The notes beneath the pieces are model-generated. The model was not told the DNA's origin. It ran no database searches and saw only the letters and a list, made by a program, of their open reading frames with translations. DNA of 64,000 nt. It comes from Gloeotrichia echinulata CP02. GTDB lineage: Bacteria > Cyanobacteriota > Cyanobacteriia > Cyanobacteriales > Nostocaceae. This document shows positions 63,227 through 64,000 of the stretch, one piece after another; position 1 is the first letter of the stretch, and each line of letters opens with the position of its first letter. Where the stretch lies: assembly GCA_038087035.1 (NCBI GenBank), contig CP051187.1:6578001-6642000 (forward strand). The letters run 5' to 3'. A program made the translations under genes and the position numbers.

Positions 63227-64000
63227 TTAAGTCTTTTGAATCCTTTTAGATATCTGCTTAAATTCAGGTGAGTAATTGTTCAAGTAGTCGAGCGCCAATT
63301 GAAAGTAATTTGTAGCTTTTTCTTCTTCTCTTTGCTCTTCATATAAAAGACCCATCTCCATATAGGTGAGTCCTTGACCGTGCCTATCAGGAACGCCCCC
63401 TTCAGTAGCAGAAACTTTACTCTTAACCTCTAGACTTTTGTTGTAATAATCTATTGCTTTCTCACATTCATTCATTAAACGGTGAACTTTACCTAATTCA
63501 TTTAACGAAGTACCTTCTCCCTGGCGATCTCCCAGTTCGCGCTTTATTTCCAGACTCTTTTCAAAAAGTTTTTTTGCTTCTTCCAAATATTCCAGTTGCT
63601 TTTGTTTGTTATAAAACTCAATATAAACCTTGCCCAAATTGTTGTATGTTTTACTTGTTGAGAATCTATTGTCAAGCTCTTGCTTAATACCCAGGCTCTC
63701 AAGTAGAACTTTTTTAGCCTGTTCTAATTTTCCTTGTCTGGTGTAAACTTGACCCAAACCATCGAGGGCTTCTGCTATATCTTCATCCATATTCTGACTG
63801 TGCCTTATGCTTCTAAATAGTTTCAATGCTGCCTCAAAAGATTCGGCAGATTCAGCCAGATTTCCCAATGAACGGTTAAGATATCCTAAATTGTATAGAG
63901 CTTTAGCTTCACCATCTTCATCATTTAAAGACTGAAAAATACGTCTACTTTCCTCACATTTATTTATGCCATTTCCTGCACGTCCTCGTAAGCGATCTAT
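63227..64000 (-). CDS. TPR repeat protein (partial, runs off the window)
   Basis: The frame stays open to the window edge; only the C-terminal 257 residues are present. At least five tetratricopeptide repeats are visible, for example EALDGLGQVYTRQGKLEQAKKVLLESL, SKTYNNLGKVYIEF and GTSLNELGKVHRLMNECEKAIDYYNKSL. TPRs mediate protein interactions. In cyanobacteria such arrays often sit in signalling or NACHT/CHAT proteins; the N-terminal domain needed to tell lies outside. Confidence 0.85.
   Translation of the reverse strand: MDRLRGRAGNGINKCEESRRIFQSLNDEDGEAKALYNLGYLNRSLGNLAESAESFEAALKLFRSIRHSQNMDEDIAEALDGLGQVYTRQGKLEQAKKVLLESLGIKQELDNRFSTSKTYNNLGKVYIEFYNKQKQLEYLEEAKKLFEKSLEIKRELGDRQGEGTSLNELGKVHRLMNECEKAIDYYNKSLEVKSKVSATEGGVPDRHGQGLTYMEMGLLYEEQREEEKATNYFQLALDYLNNYSPEFKQISKRIQKT

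Overview
The window looks like chromosome of a filamentous, probably heterocyst-forming cyanobacterium (Nostocales; Nostoc, Anabaena or Calothrix relatives). The signs are many GCGATCGC (HIP1) sites, seven-base tandem repeats between genes, an XisH-like gene, DUF2808, DUF29 and Uma2 genes, and an aspartate-type HemB. No rRNA, tRNA or CRISPR array was recognised.

Layout. 1-7.0 kb: a secreted DUF11 protein, a MoaD-like protein, a truncated XisH, a DUF29 protein and a large WD40 protein. 7.0-17.5 kb: a zinc-starvation island in which hemB, an FAD oxidoreductase, thrS plus a His-rich COG0523 GTPase, a second CobW-like gene with two phosphoesterase-like genes, and an SCO5389-family gene lie behind five Zur-type boxes; folE sits among them. 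17.8-23.3 kb (minus strand): a three-gene cassette (DUF262 protein, AAA ATPase, unknown protein), then metF and trpS.

18.4-33.95 kb is an inverted triplication of one 5.2-kb segment. Copies 1 and 3 match at the coordinate level and encode identical proteins. The middle copy is inverted and carries many one-base indels. One fold lies exactly at the centre of a MITE palindrome, the other inside the unknown gene. A fold-back long-read or assembly artefact is the likeliest cause; if real, it is a striking rearrangement. The native order is probably trpS, then the MITE, then the radical SAM gene at 34.07 kb.

34-48.4 kb: a B12-binding radical SAM gene, then an organosulfur region. It has a sulfonate-binding-protein remnant, two ISL3-type elements around a class II aldolase remnant, a DUF2808 protein, an SfnG-like monooxygenase, two tandem ferritin-like (possibly diiron) proteins, a MetN-type ATPase, a metI split by a TnpB element, and a GC-rich second flavin monooxygenase. 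A 13-8-13 palindrome lies upstream of both monooxygenases and may be a shared operator. The region appears partly eroded by insertion sequences.

48.5-64 kb: Uma2 protein, MFS exporter, two TauE/SafE permeases (one paired with DUF1634), an APC permease, two tandem CadD-like transporters, a PAP2 phosphatase, a prohibitin-like protein, a recombination scar joining a truncated flippase-like gene to a truncated HicB antitoxin, an AAA/nuclease-like protein and a TPR protein running off the end. A palindromic MITE family with exchangeable cores is scattered throughout.
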